Shown one piece after another: positions 5,711 through 7,905 of a stretch of DNA of 7,905 bases. Within the stretch, counting starts at the first letter, position 1. The number at the start of each line of letters is the position of its first letter. The notes under the pieces are model-generated. The model made no database searches and was not told the origin of the DNA. It saw only the letters and a program-made list of their open reading frames with translations. The translations under genes were made by a program, and so were the position numbers. Source of the stretch: Bryobacterales bacterium (GTDB lineage: Bacteria; Acidobacteriota; Terriglobia; Bryobacterales; Bryobacteraceae); the NCBI GenBank assembly GCA_003142355.1, contig PLMF01000120.1:17325-25229 (forward strand). Reading direction: 5' to 3'.

Positions 5711-6853
5711 ATGAAGCTGCTTGCCGTTCCATTCATACTGGTGGGCATGGCCGCGACTGGCCTGCCCCAGACTCCCGCCGGACGAGCTGGCGCCGCCCAG
5801 CCGCCGGACACTCTGCTATCGCCTGAAGTGCGGCCGGACCGGACGGTCACCTTCCGCCTTCGCGCGCCCAAAGCCTCCGAAGCGACTGTGACCGGGGAAT
5901 GGATGCTCGATTTCCCGTCCAACAAGACCGCATTGACTAAGGATAGTGACGGCGTCTGGAGTGTCACCGTCGGACCGCTGGTCCCGAATATCTACCTGTA
6001 CAGCTTCACCGTGGATGGCATGACCATTGGGGACCCCATCAATCCAACGGTCAAACTGCGCGCCCGAACCTCCGCCAGCCTGGTTCTGGTCCCCGGCGGG
6101 GAGGCCTGGGAATTCCGCGACGTGCCGCACGGGGTGGTGAACATGCTATGGCACAAATCGGCGGTGCTGGATGGCGCCATGCGACAGGTCTTCGTTTACA
6201 CACCGCCCGGCTACGGCCAGAGCGGTTCCACGCGATACCCGGTACTGTACCTTCTTCACGGCAACCAGGACGTGGCGGCGGGATGGACCTGGACGGGCGC
6301 CGCCAACCTGATTTTGGACAACCTCATTGCCGAGAAGAGGGCGGTCCCGATGATCGTGGTGATGACCAACGGGCACGCGGTTCCTTATGGCGCCCCCGCG
6401 GAGCCGGGAAAGAACAACGAGTTGTTCGAACAGTATCTGCTCAAGGAAGTCGAGCCGATGGTGGAAGCGAATTACCGCGTCGCGGCGGGACGCATCAATC
6501 GGGCCATCGCGGGCCTTTCCATGGGAGGCGGGCAGGCGACCCAGATCGGGCTGGGCCACCTGGACCGGTACGCGTGGGTGGGCGTTTTCAGTTCGGGACC
6601 AGCCCAGAACTTCGAGACGCGGTACAAAGCCCTGCTGGACGATCCGAAGACCACGAATGAACGTCTGAAGCTGCTGTTCATCGGGGTAGGGAAAACCGAT
6701 CCGGGATACGCCCGCGTGAAACAGTTCTCGGAGACGCTGACGGCCCACAAGATCCAGAACGTGTATTGGGAGACGGAAGGCGCGCACGTCTGGCCGGTGT
6801 GGCGGAGGTGTCTGGTGGAAACGGCCACTCGGCTGTTCCAGAAAACTCCGTAG
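5711..6853 (+). CDS. Secreted CE1/EstD-type esterase with N-terminal Ig-like (E-set) domain
   Basis: The ATG at 5711 follows GAGGAG by 4 nt; an in-frame GTG at 5699 lies before that site and is not preferred. The 380-residue product starts with a signal peptide (KLL, then AVPFILVGMAATGL). Residues about 40-125 form an E-set/CBM48-like sandwich (TVTFRLRAPKASEATVTGEW, later GVWSVTV and YLYSFTVDG), which usually precedes the catalytic domain in exported esterases of this kind. The catalytic part (about 145-378) has YLLHGNQD as the oxyanion loop, GLSMGGG with Ser270, GKTDPGY with Asp330 and GAHVWPVWR with His359, the complete triad of the feruloyl/acetyl-xylan esterase (CE1) and enterochelin-esterase-like group. 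The likely role is hydrolysis of ester decorations on plant or microbial polysaccharide outside the cytoplasm; the exact substrate cannot be read. It ends 21 bp from the stop of convergent cdsA. Confidence 0.88.
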   Translation: MKLLAVPFILVGMAATGLPQTPAGRAGAAQPPDTLLSPEVRPDRTVTFRLRAPKASEATVTGEWMLDFPSNKTALTKDSDGVWSVTVGPLVPNIYLYSFTVDGMTIGDPINPTVKLRARTSASLVLVPGGEAWEFRDVPHGVVNMLWHKSAVLDGAMRQVFVYTPPGYGQSGSTRYPVLYLLHGNQDVAAGWTWTGAANLILDNLIAEKRAVPMIVVMTNGHAVPYGAPAEPGKNNELFEQYLLKEVEPMVEANYRVAAGRINRAIAGLSMGGGQATQIGLGHLDRYAWVGVFSSGPAQNFETRYKALLDDPKTTNERLKLLFIGVGKTDPGYARVKQFSETLTAHKIQNVYWETEGAHVWPVWRRCLVETATRLFQKTP

Positions 6854-6863
6854 CGGGCGCAAG

Positions 6864-6881
6864 GGGAGTGAGGCTCACCCC
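6864..6881. terminator. Weak stem-loop between the convergent esterase and cdsA genes
   Basis: GGG plus GTGA pair with TCAC plus CCC around a GGC loop, with one bulged A at 6867. It overlaps the cdsA stop codon and fills most of the 21-bp gap. There is no T-run on either side, so it is at best a poor bidirectional terminator. Confidence 0.25.
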
Positions 6882-7638
6882 GCCAGCTTCAGATACGCGT
6901 AAATCAGCGGCAGCGAAAACAGCGTGCTGTCCACGCGGTCGAGAAAGCCGCCGTGGCCGGGCAGAATCTCGCCGCTGTCCTTGAGGCCGGCGCCGCGCTT
7001 CAAGGCCGATTCCGTGAGGTCGCCGAGTTGGCCGGCGGCGTTGGCGGCAACCGTGAGCGCCACCGCCTGTAGCACCGCGATCCAGGGCACGAAGTGCAGC
7101 AGGTACGCCCCTGCAATCAAAACGGATGCCACCACCGAGGCCACCGCTCCTTCCCAGGATTTGTGCGGGCTGATCCGCGGCGCCATCTTGTGCCGGCCCC
7201 AGCGCCGGCCCACATAATATGCGCCCATATCGCCCGCCCAGTTGACCAGCAAGCCGTACATCAGCCAGTGAGGATTCAGCTCGCGCAGGGGCATGGCGCA
7301 CTTCCAGGAGCCGAAGATGTAGACAATGCCCGCCAGCAGCACGGCCGCCCGCGGAAGCGCTTTCGCCAGGTCTTCCCCGCGCATCGCCGCCGCCATCAAA
7401 ATGAGCGCCAGGCCGAGGATCAGCAGCCAGGTCTCCTGCCGCGAGACCAGCAACAGCAGCCCGGCGCCATAGCCCACCGGACCGGGCGGGCCGAAACCGT
7501 AAGCCTTCGCCACCGCGTCGAACTCGCGGTAGCACAAAAAGGTCACCGTCACCAGCACGGCGAAAAAGACCCAGAAGTTGGCCCACAAAACTACGTAGAC
7601 AACAACGGGAATGAGCGCGGCTGCGGTGAGAATCCGCT

Positions 7639-7642
<4 letters not shown>
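6875..7642 (-). CDS. cdsA: Phosphatidate cytidylyltransferase (CDP-diglyceride synthase)
   Basis: CdsA is an integral inner-membrane enzyme that makes CDP-diacylglycerol from phosphatidic acid and CTP, the branch point to all phospholipids. The ATG at 7642 gives 255 residues, a normal family length. The open frame upstream to 7786 overlaps uppS and is not used. Several hydrophobic segments follow the start ([17 protein letters not shown], then [11 protein letters not shown] and others). The C-terminal CDS signature is complete: S212, K215-R216, K221-D222, PGHGG at 228-232 and D235-R236-x-D238. [12 protein letters not shown] and ISPHKSWEG in the middle are also typical family text. The start overlaps the uppS stop as ATGA with no clear Shine-Dalgarno, so translation probably depends on coupling to uppS. 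Confidence 0.95.

Positions 7643-7905
<263 letters not shown>

Overview
The window is GC-rich, compactly coded bacterial DNA. It most resembles an Acidobacteriota chromosome of the Solibacter/Bryobacter type. That placement is an inference from three things: a fragment carrying the LAIGMGANTAIF hallmark of the ADOP/MacB-like permeases that are abundant in that phylum, the number of secreted hydrolase-type proteins, and a Tat-exported enolase-superfamily protein. No rRNA, tRNA, CRISPR array, insertion sequence or phage gene was seen.

Layout. (1) 1-296, minus: the N-terminal end of a Tat-exported enolase/mandelate-racemase-like protein, cut by the window edge. (2) 406-2141, plus: metX and metW, overlapping by ATGA, for homoserine acylation in methionine synthesis. 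A 109-bp divergent gap with an extended -10 promoter candidate in each direction separates them from (1). (3) 2148-3119, minus: a secreted alpha/beta-hydrolase converging on metW, with a perfect TATAAT so close to its start codon that the mRNA may be leaderless. (4) 3120-3512: a gene-decay zone holding two fragments of unrelated families in opposite orientations, an ADOP/FtsX-type permease piece and a glycoside-hydrolase-type C-terminal tail. (5) 3513-5549, minus: a 678-residue exported protein joining a ComEC-like metallo-beta-lactamase-fold domain to a galactose-mutarotase-like domain. (6) 5711-6853, plus: a secreted CE1/EstD-type esterase with an N-terminal Ig-like domain, divergent from (5). 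Its leader holds a 12-bp hairpin right before the ribosome binding site. (7) 6875-7905, minus: cdsA and the 3' end of uppS, overlapping by ATGA, for undecaprenyl diphosphate and CDP-diacylglycerol synthesis.

The housekeeping pairs metX-metW and uppS-cdsA flank an accessory block of exported, probably saccharide- or ester-directed proteins. The most unusual item is the MBL/mutarotase-like fusion, followed by the relic zone beside it and the structured leader of the esterase gene. I do not see evidence for a complete new multi-gene system.
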